A stretch of 64,000 nucleotides of DNA from Motacilla alba alba (lineage: Eukaryota > Chordata > Aves > Passeriformes > Motacillidae): NCBI RefSeq assembly GCF_015832195.1, contig NC_052046.1:41302473-41366472 (forward strand). Reading direction: 5' to 3'. The position numbers and the translations under genes are program-made. The notes beneath the pieces were generated by a model. It did not search any database. It was given only the letters and a program-made list of their open reading frames with translations, and was not told the DNA's origin. Shown one piece after another: positions 45,401 to 58,110 of the stretch (position 1 is its first letter; the number at the start of each line of letters is the position of its first letter).

Positions 45401-47377
45401 TCTATGGAGAACTCAAGCCAATAATATATTCTTATAAAAATTTCTCTGTGTGTATATTTATATAAAAATATATATACATAAATATACAAAAGTATATATA
45501 TAAAATAGTAAACCTCAGCCTTACCTACAGTGAAAAATCTTGCAGTCATATAAGAATGAAGAGCGATGAAGCCCCTACTCATAAAGAGAATCGGATCACA
45601 AGAGGGAAGAAGGTGAAATCAGGAAGCTAGTTCCTACTTGAAAAACCACAGCTGTGAGGAAGGCTCTAAGTTTGTCTATGAATCAGCCAAACATCTGATC
45701 TCTGGTGGTAATTAAGTGCTGGAAAATAAATTCATCTGGAATCTTTTTGTGGAATAGGAGGTATGGATAAAATAGAAGCCACATGAAATAGCAAACTCAG
45801 GAGTTTTTGGCAGAAAACTTCTGTAAATGTTTTAATAATTTCTTGCTAAAAAATTAAAGACTATTGAACACAAAGGAAAGAAAGTATTAATTTTAGCAGT
45901 AGACAGTACTTTTTGATCTCCATAAGTAAAGGGAAAAAATGCAGAATTACTGAAATGGTAGCGTTATAATTTTTAAAGCAAAAGTGCTCCAATTGAAAAT
46001 GTTTGTATGCATTTTTACCATAGACAGAATGAGCAGTTGACATGCAGGCTTTCTGCAGGCTTTCTGCAATACACAGATAACACAGGTGTTTCTTCACAAA
46101 CTGACAAGTAATACAAAATACAAATCAAAGCTGAGGCACTTCTGATTTTCACAAATGCAACAGAAAGGTAAGTCCAGGCAAATCCAATTATCTTGCTTTC
46201 CAAGTGCTCTGTAAATAAAGTGTAATTGATGATGACTGTGACACTTCTATGCAAAAGAAGTAGGAAATAGACATGTACTTGCCCCATTTTGTGTACAATT
46301 ATACATATTTATGTATTATAGCTTTATCATCTGTAGTGTATCTAAATTGGCTTTAACTCACTTTAAATATGAAAATTACTTAGACACCTTTGGCTATTTT
46401 AACACCTTTTGGACACATATTACAGGCAGAGGTTTAAAAAAATCACAGAAGGAAATAGTATTTTTATTGTAAGTTATTTAATTAATTCAAAATAAATAAA
46501 TAAAGAACCAGTGCTGCACCATCCCAATGGTGTATTTTGCTCTAAAATCAAAAATGTATAGAACTGGGCTGTTTTATTGGCCCACTTCAGCCTGTGTATG
46601 TTCAAATGTTACTCTCAGATTGGGAGGATATTTGTGTCCTTTACAAATATCAGATTCCCAGCTGTGAAGTGGCAATTCTGAGGCTTTGTAACATCCAATA
46701 AAGTCTTAAGGTCCCAAAAGCAACTGATAGGTGCAATCTCCATATTATTATTTTTCTTTCAGTCAGAGAGTCCCTCTAAGAAGCATTACAAAACCACAAA
46801 GAAATATTACAAGGTACTGAATTGTAACCAGTACATTAACAATTGTAGAAAAAGAAAATTTTAATCTATTCTGACCTGCTGAGAATGTGAATGATACATT
46901 CTGGGTTTGCTCTTCCTGTAACAAATTTTAAGGGAAAGGCAGTGCCCAAATGCTGAGCAGCTACATGTCCTTGTAATAGAAATGTATTATTAGAACAGAC
47001 AACAATCACAGAGAAACACAACAAAAACTGTAACAGTTTCCTAAAAACCTTGCAATAGATGACTCTAAGAAGGAAGAATACAAAAAGTACTCGCTGTGCA
47101 GAGAATAAAATGACACATGAAGAAAATCAGACTTTCAAGAGGAGGTCATGAACCTTCTCGACAACATGGAAGAAGAAGAGCTTGTCACAGAACTTTGCAG
47201 AGGGAAAAATAATTACAACAGAACAGGCCAAAAGATAGTGCAAATGTTTTATTGCTCCAAAAGAGTGTGCACATTTAACACAAGAAAGCAGACTTGATGG
47301 AAACAAGCTAAAATCAGTTTTTGGGGCACTTTTCCCTTGAGAAGCACAGGTGGAGACTGGACCATGCTGAAGAGCAG
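39428..47377. other. AT-rich non-coding DNA
   Basis: Eight kilobases with no recognised exon or transposon. It holds T-rich patches at 39605-39654, a TA-rich tract at 45446-45506, and short direct repeats (attagccaat twice near 42724, ttgtttcagatg twice near 43650-43685, tgcaggctttc twice near 46041). The block 41063-41415 has balanced composition and minus-strand frames of 76 and 105 codons, none recognised. Confidence 0.4.
45446..45506. repeat. TA-rich low-complexity tract
   Basis: Imperfect TATATA and TATAAA runs in a highly AT-rich context. Confidence 0.85.
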
Positions 47378-47518
47378 CTGAGACTGGCTCAGTTGGTTAG
47401 AGCAGGGTGTCAGTAAGACGAAATTGTGGGTTCAATCCCTGTTAAGCCCTTTGCTTAAAAGTTGGATTTGATGATCATCGTAGGTGCCTCTCAACTCAGG
47501 ATATTCTGAGAATCTGTG
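47378..47518 (+). mobile_element. tRNA-derived SINE with CR1-like tail (TguSINE1-like)
   Basis: The head has tRNA-type internal promoter boxes: box A TGGCTCAGTTGG (47385-47396), followed by ttagagc, and box B GGTTCAATCCC (47429-47439) about 33 bases downstream. It runs into a CR1-like 3' tail ('gttggatttgatgatcatcg', then 'taggtgcctctcaactcagg', then 'attctgagaatctgtg'). A tRNA head joined to a CR1 tail is the hallmark of the songbird SINE TguSINE1, whose tail lets it use CR1 reverse transcriptase. The head appears derived from an Ile-type tRNA. It is not a functional tRNA gene. Confidence 0.88.
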
Positions 47519-47740
47519 GTGCCAGGTGGTAATACAGGATGGTAAGGCCACTATGGATTTTTGCTTTTGGGGACATTGGACAGTCATGACTTCTTTCCTG
47601 GCCTCCTTACGGACAGCATCACCTCTTGAATATGATCCCACCCTAAGGCATAGTCCAATTCACTTTTCATTCATGAAAAAATGACTTTCTTTCAGTTCCA
47701 ATTTAGATCTTTCTTAGATCAAGCAGATGCTTGCTCCCTC

Positions 47741-47780
47741 CTACTTCAACCTACTTCAACCTACTTCCTCCTACTTCAAC
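47741..47780. repeat. 10-bp tandem repeat, four copies
   Basis: The unit CTACTTCAAC occurs as copies 1, 2 and 4, with copy 3 reading CTACTTCCTC. Confidence 0.95.
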
Positions 47781-49056
47781 CTGAGCTAAGCTCAAGGTCT
47801 ATTGATGTCTCTGACATTCTCATCAGTAGCCTATTAGCTTGATTATAGGTTCAGTAGAATCATCTGTTAAGACATGAAATAAAACCTTCCATTCATCATC
47901 TCCAACTGCAGGTCTTCAGTCTGAACATGCAGAGACCCAGACTATCATATAATTTATTATATATTATATCCCTTCACACACAGAGGCCTCAGTAGAGCCA
48001 TCAATCAGAGGAGGAGATCCCTAAGGGATGTGAGTGGGGAATAACAATTCCTTGGTCCCCACAACTGAAAGTAAGGCAGTCCATCAGAGCAGGCTGCCAA
48101 ACACAGACCTTTCCATTCAAACACACAGAGCAGAAGTACTGGTTATTGGGGGACATCTTCCTGTGCTTCAGTCCTACAGCAGCATGTAACTTGAGGAGAG
48201 CCTGCCATGGTCCCTGCTGCCTACTCTGAGCAGCCCATCCACACCCCAGGTACCGCTCATGCATCCCAGCACGGTGCTTTGCTAACTGTCACCAGTCCCT
48301 CTTTGGTAATGAGGCTTGCTCTTGTGAAACTCACACCCAGTTTCAATTACAGCTAGACTGTGTTTTTATTCCTCATCATGGTTGTGTGTAGGTGGATTAT
48401 GAAAGGCCCTGGGCTCCTCTCTGTTTTGAACAAACTTCACTGCTGTACACCGGGGCTTGGAAGTGCTCCTGGAACTGATGGCGAAGCCAGCGCACAGTCA
48501 TAGGACTACTTACAGGTGCCCTTGGCAGAAGGGCTGGATTTTATTTATGCTTTATCAATAAATCCTTGTACATCTTCTCCCCCCTCCATTTTTTAATATA
48601 TTCCATGGGCTAAAATTCCATTCTACAGTGTCTGCTATGTGAGAATCCGCTGAGGTTTCCATGGGAGAATCAACAGAGCCTTCCACATAATTCTACAGAA
48701 GATAGTAAACCACATTTTTTCTTCTGCTTTTTCTAGAGCTAAGTTACGAACTTGTACTGTCTCCTAATCTATATACCATCATATCTATTTTCCTACAGAG
48801 ACGCAAAATATCATTGGTGGCAGGAAGCCTGCATGTAGATAATTATTTCACCTACTTATGAATTTTCTATCTTATGGCCTTCAGTCCTTAGTACCATGAT
48901 GATTTCCTTTTCTCCCTTAAAAAGTTTTTATTGATCAGATGACAAAAATCCTGTCATTCCAATGGCAGAGAAAATTCAATGTCTGTTCCATTTGTCCTCT
49001 TTTAATTTTCCTCAAAATTGTCCAATCTTTGCAATGGTGTTACTAGTGCCCATTTT

Positions 49057-49112
49057 TTGTTGTTGTTGTTGTTGGTTAGTTGTTTCTTTTGGTTTTTTTT
49101 TTTTTTTTTTTT
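49057..49112. repeat. (TTG)n followed by T20
   Basis: A run of about six TTG triplets, a short mixed spacer, then 20 uninterrupted T. On the minus strand it is an A-tail followed by CAA repeats, similar in style to 6843-6967. Confidence 0.9.
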
Positions 49113-50317
49113 GCATTTTTCATAAGGGCTAGCCATGACTAAATGATGACAGGGAGGTGAGTCCAAATATGCTTTATATTAATTTTTATTCACCTCAATT
49201 GATTAGTAGCCATTCAGGGAAGAAGATAAGGAGGACATTTTGCACATGCTGAAATTTTCAGAAGCATATTTATTGTATGAAATTACTTTTGGAGACTTCT
49301 AACTTACCTGAAGAGCCAATTGCCTCACCGATAATCTGTTGTTTAAAAAGAAATACATGAGATATATAGTGTTATATATGGACACAAAGCACAGATGGGA
49401 TAGATTCCACTCCAAAAGGTGCATGGTTCAACCCAAAGAACACCACAGCACATATCTGCCATTCTGGAGATGCTTCCACATACCTGAACCCACATCTCAT
49501 GTGAAGAGACAAACCAGTGCACAAAGGTGGTGGTAGATGTTTCATAGTATGATAGCATCAGGGATTCCTTCTGTCACTAAGAGCATGTAACCTATTCTTT
49601 CTGAGCTGGAAGTACCAAAAACACCCCTGTGTAGCTCCCCAGTTGTGAAGGAGCAGCACAAATCCTGATTTGGACTTGGTGAATATCTGTGGGCTATCTA
49701 CTCAAGAGTACTGCAAGACCACTCACAGGGCCAGATCAGCTGTGTATGCAGGCAATAAACTTGCCAGTGCAGCCCCAAACCTAGGCAAGGACTGCTTTCC
49801 TTGAGTCTGTCTGGTATGTGACAGACGGACTTAAGCTGTCTGGAGGCCATTAGGTGCACATAGAGATGCTGCCCACAGGCTGACTTCAAAACCACTATAT
49901 GGAGTGGAAGATCCGAAAAACTTGCTTATTTCCAGGCATTTCTCCAATGCCTGAGAGTACTGTAACAGAAAAATAAACAAAAAACCAAACCAAAACAAAA
50001 CCAAAAACACCAAAAACCAACATCTTTCTTACTTGCCGCTGAATCTCTTTTGCAGTAAATATTTTGGCTACTCCTTGTTTTCAGACAGGACAGTCATACA
50101 ATTCTATTTGCAAAAAGCCTAGCAAGCCAGAAATGGGCATCCGGTGTCCCTTAAAACACTCTATCAACACCCATTAGCAAACAACACTTAGAGCTTTCTA
50201 TAAGATTGCATCTATTATCCCAGGCTTTTTCTTTCATGCTTTAGGCTGCCACATAACTTATTCATTGTGTTACCAAAAATTTGGTAAAATTAAAAAAAAC
50301 CCACTCCTTAACGCCAC

Positions 50318-50637
50318 TGTAGCATTAAGCAGGCATTCTATATTTGGCCAGAGGCATGGGGGAACAGCTCCTCCCAAATCCATGCATATTGTGTACATGA
50401 AAGTTGTTATTTATATGTATTCTACATACATATTCATTGATTGTCCCAGACCAAACATATATATAATAATGATTTCCCTGAAACATTAACCTATTTTCCC
50501 TCCCCTTTACACATGCATGCTTCTGTCCTTGGGGTCACTCTGGTGGTCCCTGGTGGCTGGAGACCCCAGTGTTCCAGTTGACCTGGCTGAGCTGGCAGGG
50601 CACTGGGACTGGCGAACTTCCAGTCCCCCTTCTTACA
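50318..50637 (-). mobile_element. Probable ERV LTR, minus orientation
   Basis: On the minus strand it starts TGTAAGAAGGGGGACTGG (50637). It carries a TATAAATA-type box at about 50417-50410 and a decayed poly(A) signal (AATATA then GAATGCCTGC) about 75 bases later, and ends near GCTTAATGCTACA (50318). The order and spacing fit an LTR, and the wording around 'gggtcactctggtggtccct' is familiar from passerine ERVs. No target duplication was found, and the 3' end could extend to about 50290. Confidence 0.55.
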
Positions 50638-53383
50638 AAATGGGTATTGTGCAGTTCATAGGTCAGTAGTTTTAGAGAAAAAGGATTGTATTAGCTCACC
50701 AGGTGTAGACAATTTGTCATCTGATAACAATTGCAAAATGGGACTATTCTGTTCTTATGGCATACCGGTATATCTTGGTAGTTAAATACTGCCAAGAGAC
50801 ACAAATGTTCTTGATGTGATTTGCATTTGAATGGCACAGAGTTAACAAACTCATACCCTTTCCACCACTGATATCCAACAGGTAAGGCTGTTATTGGCAG
50901 CCAACACATAACATTTGAACTGTTCCAGTGCAATTGTCGGTGTTCTTTGAAGACAGAAATTACACAAAAAGAAGAAACAACAGTTTCTCAGCTGTGATTA
51001 TTTGAAATAGGTAGATAAGTTTGTCCAAGATGTGAAAGTGACCATGAATACCAGTTTGAAATCTAAATCTAAAGTAGCTGCATGAGCTTCAAGACTTCTT
51101 TTGTCCCAGGCCATCTACTCATTATTGACAAGTCACAGACCCAGTAACAACAAGATTTCCTGGTGACTCATATCCATGAAAATCCCTGGCATGCAACATC
51201 TAACAAGTAAATCCTCTAATGAGATTAATCGCTGTGTCACCAAGGGAGGCTGAGAGTCTTGCAAAAGGGTGTTTAAGAGACAAGAATTTTACATGCATTG
51301 CAGCAGGTGGACTTGGGAAAGTACATTCTATTTTACTAAAATCCTTCCACGGGACATTGAAAAATCTATGGCTTTTCTTGATTTTGTTAGATAGACCAGC
51401 TGTGTGAGGAAAAACAGCTTTGTGGGAAACCATAAGCCTGTTGGAGTTCAGGTAAACTAGCATTTTTAAAAAAGAAGGGGAGGCCCATAGAAATGGCACA
51501 AGTATAAAAAGTGTCAAACTTATAAGGTGTTATGAGATGAGATGATATCTCCAGGGCAGAGGTGTAATAATATGGATACAATCGCTTGATGCCTATTGAC
51601 TACACAAAGGGGAATTTGGAGTTCCCGGTTATTAAGGGATGGCTTCAAAAACACACAGGTTACTGGTAATTGTGAGGCACGTTGATCAAGAAAGCATCAA
51701 ACTGGGAATTTTTCTAAATGCTTCTGTTTCATCAGAAAATGACAATTCATTAAAGACAAATATTTGCCAGGAAAATGATGTCTCTTCATGTAGTTTTCAC
51801 CCAGCTTTCCAGAACATTGGGTTTAAAAGTTCGAACCTAAGATTATTTGGAGAAAAGTCTATATTGAAAGTAAAACTGAACTGAATTTTTTAAACTTAAA
51901 AATCTTTTGTGTGCAAGTTGTCAAACCTGATGGAGAGCTCCAGTCTTATGAAAATATCTGTAATGATATAAATCATTATTACTTTTCAATGTTTATTTGT
52001 AAAAACAACTCATATGTTTATTTTTGGGAGAAGTGCTACTTAGTTAATTTGCAAGGTGTACTCCTGATCCACTGATTAGAAAATACTACGAGGTGAGGTA
52101 GATTCGTCTATTAAAGGACAAAGACAAATGCAACTTCTTTGTCATTGCAAGGAGAAGGTTAGGAAATCTTCTGAAAGAGAAGCCAGACATAAGTCTTTTA
52201 ATTTCACTATTACACATCCACCCTAACTCAGCACCAATGTGCTGTTTAGACACCTGCCTAGAAAAACAGAAATAAAAACTAAATAAAAATCTAAATCAGA
52301 TAAAGTGAAGCCTGAAATGGTTCAATGCAAGCAATTGGGGTTTGGTAAATAAATAAAAATATGGAATACAATATTTTTTTAAGCAGATGGAGGGAGGAGG
52401 AGAAAAACCTCATCTGCAAGGAGTATTACCTGAGTCATCATGCAATTAAAATCTGTGGGCTAATTTTGGGTCTGTTCCACATGCTTTGCACCAGCTCCAG
52501 TGGTACTACGCATTTCAAAACCTACCTCAGCTACCCATCAAATTCTGCCTTTGGCATAAGGAAATTTTTAAACATTCCCTCCTGAGCTTTTGTGTAAGGG
52601 GCAGGGCCAGTGAAAGTGGATGTGCTTTGAGACACTCACAGCATACAACTAGTCTCACTTCTGGGGTGGTCCCTTGGGGACAAAGGAAGTGGATGTTAAT
52701 TTCACTATCTCATGGCTACTTTAATTTACACTGGCAATTGTTATCAGGTAGCATCAAACTATATCACATAAATATTATGAACCAGAGAATAACCACAGGA
52801 AGAAAGCAAGCTTCACTTCGTGCCTGCAGGTAAGACTGTTCATGAATGCAAAACTAACAGACTGATTCTTTTAAAACAAGTCTCTTCCTTAGATTGCAAA
52901 GTGATATACAAAAGGAGCTGAGTTTCAACTGAATCCACTTAACTCATGCTGGATTAAGTAAGCCAACACTTGGCCAAGGAATGTGAAAGGAGGAGACAGA
53001 AAACAAAAAGAATGATGTTGATTCAACAGAATATTTTCTTGAAGATAAGTGATGCTATGCAAAGGGCCTTGCTTCTGTAAAAAAGTTTGCTGCAGCATGA
53101 ATGAGTTATAACAGGGAAGGAAACAAGGAGGGCAGTTCTGCTTTGCCACCTTGAGGACTTTCTTGCAAACCCAGATTTACATCCTATCAACAACCTCGAG
53201 TGATGTACCAGAAACTGTACAACAGCATACAGTATTGTCATGGTACCACAAAAACCTTAAGACCATAGGACATCTTAGAGATTCCTAGCAAGCCATAAAT
53301 CTCATTGAAGCCCAAACTTTGCATATTCCTTTGTCCTCCCTGACCTTGCCCACAGTGCAAAAATTCCTAAAGCTCTATGATCA

Positions 53384-53411
53384 GTTTGGTACCTGTCAGC
53401 AGGTACCAAAC
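53384..53411. repeat. Perfect inverted repeat, 12-bp arms, 4-base loop
   Basis: GTTTGGTACCTG and CAGGTACCAAAC flank TCAG. It is the tightest and most GC-balanced hairpin noticed in the window. Confidence 0.9.
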
Positions 53412-56400
53412 CGTGCCTTTTAGAAGGAAACAAAGCTGCTTGCTCCTAGTGTTGAAAATTTTATCCAAATAATGAGTGGGAAAGGTTATCTGGAGGGAAA
53501 CAAAAAAGAAAATAATTTCTGTAATGAAGGCTGTATTCCAGTTTGCAGCTTTTTCTGGTAGTACAACACATAAGAGCCTGCATCTTAAAAATCATGATGG
53601 ATATTTGTCAGTTCTGGCCATTTCTCACCACATATTCTCATTAAGTATAATTACTAATTAAAAATATTAGTAACCACATAAACTGTTTGACATATATCAG
53701 CAATCACTCTGAAACAACATGTTTTATTAACTGCTAAATTCATCCTGAATATCTGCATCAGTTACCTTAGACATGGAAATACAAAAAAGCCTTAACATAA
53801 TGGAGGGGTAAATAAGTGTACAGGAGTATATATATAATATTTTTATGTATATATTCACACATGCACAGACACATACCCAAAAATACTTCAGTGGAGTGTA
53901 CTGAGTTTTCAAGAGAACCTGGCACTACTGAAAGTTTCTTACAAATGAACCTGAAAAATGGTTGTCAAATAATGCAAACCAAAGCAAAGAACAACATACA
54001 CAATATTAAATACTTTGAGCTTACTGAGTTGCTTGCTAGGACTTGCAAGAGAAACCTGAAAACTGAGATACAGCCAGTATGAAACAGCACTTAAGAGTTT
54101 TGTCTCCTATTAATGCATATTTTATCATTTATGTTAATTATGCCTTTTCATTATGAGTAATCTTCCAAGAGTTATAGAAACGTCTCTGAGAGAGAGGTTG
54201 AGTATGAGGAATAGATTGGGTACAGTCACAAACCAAGGGGTAGGGTGAGGAAACAACCTTGGCTGTGTGGAACAAACACTCAACAACATGAGGGGGCTAA
54301 ACATGGCAGTGAGTCAGAGACAAGGCAGATTTTCTTCTAGGGGAAAGGGAGGGGAACATCAAGGATTGGTGCAGGGAGCAAACTGAAAGTAAGAGTTTGT
54401 CTGACATGGAGAAGAAGAAAGTTTTAAGAGACATGTTAGTGGCAGAGCAGGGAAGCAATGACACTGTCAAAATGACTGAAAATTCAGATTTTGTCATCTC
54501 CAAGTCTAAGTCATCCCCTAGAGGTTTGTGTCTCTCACTGTTGGCTGTAGGTAGTGTATTAGATAACACCTACTTCAAGGTTTCAGGTAGGAGCCCAAAG
54601 ACAACTTGAAAAAAAAGATTTTCCAGAAAATCAACATATAAAACATACTCAGAAAAAATGTAGACTTTTTCCTGGTATTCATTGGCACAATGTATCCCCA
54701 AGCTTGACCCCTATTGCCTTAAAAGAAAGGAGGAGAAAAATGCTATTACAAATCATTACACAAAGGCCTGATGCTTTATAACCTTATAGTCTCCATAATG
54801 GTACAACCACTTGCTCAGCTTCCAACAGACAGGAACAAAATGAAGAAGTATGAAATGACCTTAATCAAGAGGAAAAGTTGCTGTTTACATCCATCTATAA
54901 CTTGGTTAAAGAACAGTACAAACCTGGACCTGATTAAAGGACAGACTGCTACTGGCTGTATGTCAAAAGACGAGAGGCTACAAAGCAAACTCTTTGTATA
55001 AGCATGCATGTATCTTCAGTCTTCTGAAGATACCAAAGTGATGACTGCAGCACGGCCCTGCTGCATGAGCTGTTGGAGTTGCACTCAAAGAGAAGCAGGA
55101 CAGAGAAAGGAATCGGATCCCCTTCATCTCCTTTGCTGTTAGAAGAGCTGCTTTTAGCCCAAATCTGTGGGAGTTCTTGTTAGGTATCACCTCCTGCTTC
55201 TCCTGCTAAAGTATGAAAACTAAGGCAGATGGATGTTAACCAGAAACAGTAGAAAAAATTCCTTTCTCATGCTTTGGAAGGACAATGTGAGATAACTCCA
55301 TCTCACTTTATGGAACCAAATTCAAAGCTGAATTTTATTGAACACTTAAGTTTGACTATTCCTCATCTGCTAAAATGAGGTATATGGTGGCTTTCAATTC
55401 AATTGACAATTGTATTCAAGCCCTATTAGTTGACCATTTAATGAAAAAGAGCACCAAATAGGTCGTCGCCTGATGATTAGTTCCTCCTAACTTTCAAAGT
55501 TCTTGTCATTTTCCATCAATATCAGAAAACCTTCTCATTCATTTCTCAGGAAATTTGGGATTCAGAGTGAGATAAATAAACCATCATTTCTGTGATGTAT
55601 CTTACTTCGTATAACCAAGAACCCACCCCTGCGAGTTCCTTAGCAAAGGAGGATTGGTGTTGTTCCACATGAAGACAGAAACATCCATGGGGCTTTCCCA
55701 TGAAAAACACTGGACAACCATCATGTTCCTGCTTTTAACTGGCACCCAACCCTCTGTTGATTCCTGGGGGTTCTAAAATTAATTATTGTTGGTTGGGAGG
55801 AGTTAGGGTAACCTCTGAAATTCAGTCTTTTGGAAAGTTACATTCCAAGGAGCAGAAAGTAGTGTAGTTGTGCAAGAGTCTGGATTGTTGTATGAATAAA
55901 ATGCATTTAGACGTAACCACTTTCTGTTAAACACAGCCCTGCAAAAAAGAAAGACCCTCCACTTTGCTTCTTGTAGAGAGGCACAGAAAAAAAAATAGCA
56001 CATTGACAGCTCTTGAAGTTCCTTCATATTGTCATTTATCTCACAGAAATGTATAACCCTGTTATGACTAAAACAAAATGGCTAAAGAGGACTAGGAAAT
56101 TGAAGTCAAGTGCACAGATCCATAGCTTTCCTTCAGCAAACTAGGTAGCATTTGGAAATAGGAATCTCTATTATGATAAGGCATGCTACTAGTACATTAG
56201 CTTGGCAAGAACACGCTTCAGAACAGTACTGAAAATTTTTCTTTCTGGTCACAAAATCTAGCTTTGTACAACAACAACAAATTCTGACAGGGTTCAGTGG
56301 AAAGGACCACTTCAAAATAATTGAATTTAAACACTCTTTTACATTTTCATTGACTTATGAGCTATGTTTTCTTGGGGAAAAAAAATCAAGAAAAGCTAAT

Positions 56401-57078
56401 AATAAATTCCAGAGCTGAAATACTAACTATGAGTAAAATACAAGCCTGAGCAGAGCATGGAATTTCATTTATGCAATATTTACACTTGCACATACTCCTC
56501 CAAAATTGGGGTGCACGCCTGCTCTACACAAGGATAAACTTCAAAGGAAATGTTGAATTCTGTAGTCCACATTAATATTGTTACCTCAAAGTCTAACTCT
56601 CTCCCTTTTTATGCATTTTATATAGTCTAGCATTTAGGTCAGCAAGAAGAAATAACATCACAAGACAGTGCCTATTCTGCTTGCAGGCTGCTTGTATTAA
56701 AAAACCAAAAAATGTTGTTGCCTACAATTTAGTAAAGTACATGAATGTTCTGCAAACTAAATGAGCAAATCCTCAGTAGGAGATTATAGTCTGCATAACA
56801 CAAGAAGTTGCTCTAGGTGCTGCAATGACTACTTTCTATTTCTTAAGTCTTAGCATATCCTGGGATGGACACCAAGCAAAGGATACCTGCTTTTAATCAA
56901 AGAGAACAGTTACAAGATAACTTTATTGTCATCAAGTTATTGATGCTATTAGGCATGGATATATAGGACTACACAACAAAGTCACAAGTAAATCCCAAAC
57001 CTACATGCATTTATTTTTGACAAGAGTACTGCATAACACACAGATTAAAGCATGTGTAAGTTTAAACATTAAGGAGAT

Positions 57079-57103
57079 ACTAATGTTGTTTTACAACATT
57101 AGT
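57079..57103. repeat. Perfect inverted repeat, 11-bp arms, 3-base loop
   Basis: ACTAATGTTGT and ACAACATTAGT surround TTT. Confidence 0.9.
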
Positions 57104-57951
57104 TTCAGTGAGATTCATCATATCCTTGAAGTGAAGAGTAGAAATCAGTCTGTGTTTTCTCTGTGATGACTTAGTAATTTTTCACTCCGGAAGGTAATCC
57201 TCATATAAGGGTTCCCCATGTTGGTGACAGACTTTGCATTCGGTGACATTATAATTTCTTACAGGTGCTCCAAACTTAGAGTACAAATATAAAAGTCCGT
57301 ACTGGCTTTCACCTTATAAGTACATTTGTACCTCACAAGAATTCTATTCACAATTTCCATCAACTTCTGCTTTTTATGTGTATTTCACGTACATTTCAGT
57401 TCTAATTCCTTTCTTTTGATTTGTTAAAAATTGCTTTTCCTTATATTCTTTTTTTTTTCTTTGAGGGAGAAAATAAAAAAGAATAGATCATAATTTTCTT
57501 TATCTGTGATCGTTGAATTAGGATAATTGGTTGAGACTTTATCTAAAACTGGCAGCTATAAATACAAATTTTACAGTGCCTAGGACAAGTGAAATATCTT
57601 TCTTGATTAAAAGCCAAATACAGTTTAAAAGCAAATAGTATCGCAGAGCATTTACAATGCAAATATTGCCACAAATGCATAAAAATCAATGAAGTCAATG
57701 ATCTAGAAACTAGATAAAAATTTAGACTGGATGTCTAGGTACATAAATATTCAAGCTGAAAGAAACATAAAGTAAAGAAGTAACTAAAAGAAGCATCATT
57801 ATTTTTAATAATTAGAAAGAAATGTTTCTAACAAAATGGAGGGTTCCAAAGCCCATAACAGAAAAGCACATAATAGAGGATCAATAAAAAAAGAAAGAGA
57901 CGAATCAGAATCAGTCAGAGGTTTGATGCTGCTACAGCATACTTCTATATT

Positions 57952-58110
57952 CAGAGATCACATAATTGTCTGGTTGGAAAGGGCCCTGAAGATCATTCAA
58001 TTCCAACTCCCTTGCTCTGGTCAGAGACACCTTCCACTAGACCAGTGTGCTCAAAGCCCCAGCCAGACTGGCCTTGAATTCTTCCAAAAGCAGAGCTTTC
58101 TGCAAAGGAC
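57952..58110 (-). mobile_element. CR1 LINE 3'-end fragment, minus orientation
   Basis: The plus strand reads 'ggttggaaagggccctgaag', 'atcattcaattccaactccc', 'agagacaccttccactagac', 'cagtgtgctcaaagccccag' and 'tggccttgaattcttccaaa', the reverse complement of an avian CR1 3' region. 5'-truncated; ends approximate. A 112-codon plus-strand frame (57836-58174) passes through and is not a gene. Confidence 0.93.

Larger units (their letters stand above)
47519..50317. other. Non-coding DNA, no firm feature
   Basis: Mixed composition. The block 48000-48560 is GC-richer and may be an unclassified old repeat. It also holds a decamer tandem repeat (47741-47780) and a TTG/poly-T tract (49057-49112). Confidence 0.4.
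50638..57951. other. AT-rich non-coding DNA
   Basis: Over 7 kb with no recognised exon or transposon. Short perfect hairpins are listed at 53384-53411 and 57079-57103. Plus-strand frames at 51639-51884 (81 codons), 52486-52833 (115) and 54397-54609 (70) match nothing known and lack splice or promoter context. Confidence 0.4.

Noticed and set aside
47385..47440. A tRNA gene (box A and box B present)
   Set aside because: The cloverleaf is not maintained and the sequence runs straight into a CR1-like tail, so it is a SINE.
47741..47780. CRISPR-like repeats
   Set aside because: Contiguous 10-bp tandem units without spacers, in a vertebrate genome. No CRISPR array exists in the window.
54397..54609. 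A 70-codon frame beginning MSDMEKKKVL
   Set aside because: It looks protein-like for a short stretch but has no known relative, no splice or promoter context, and is of chance length.
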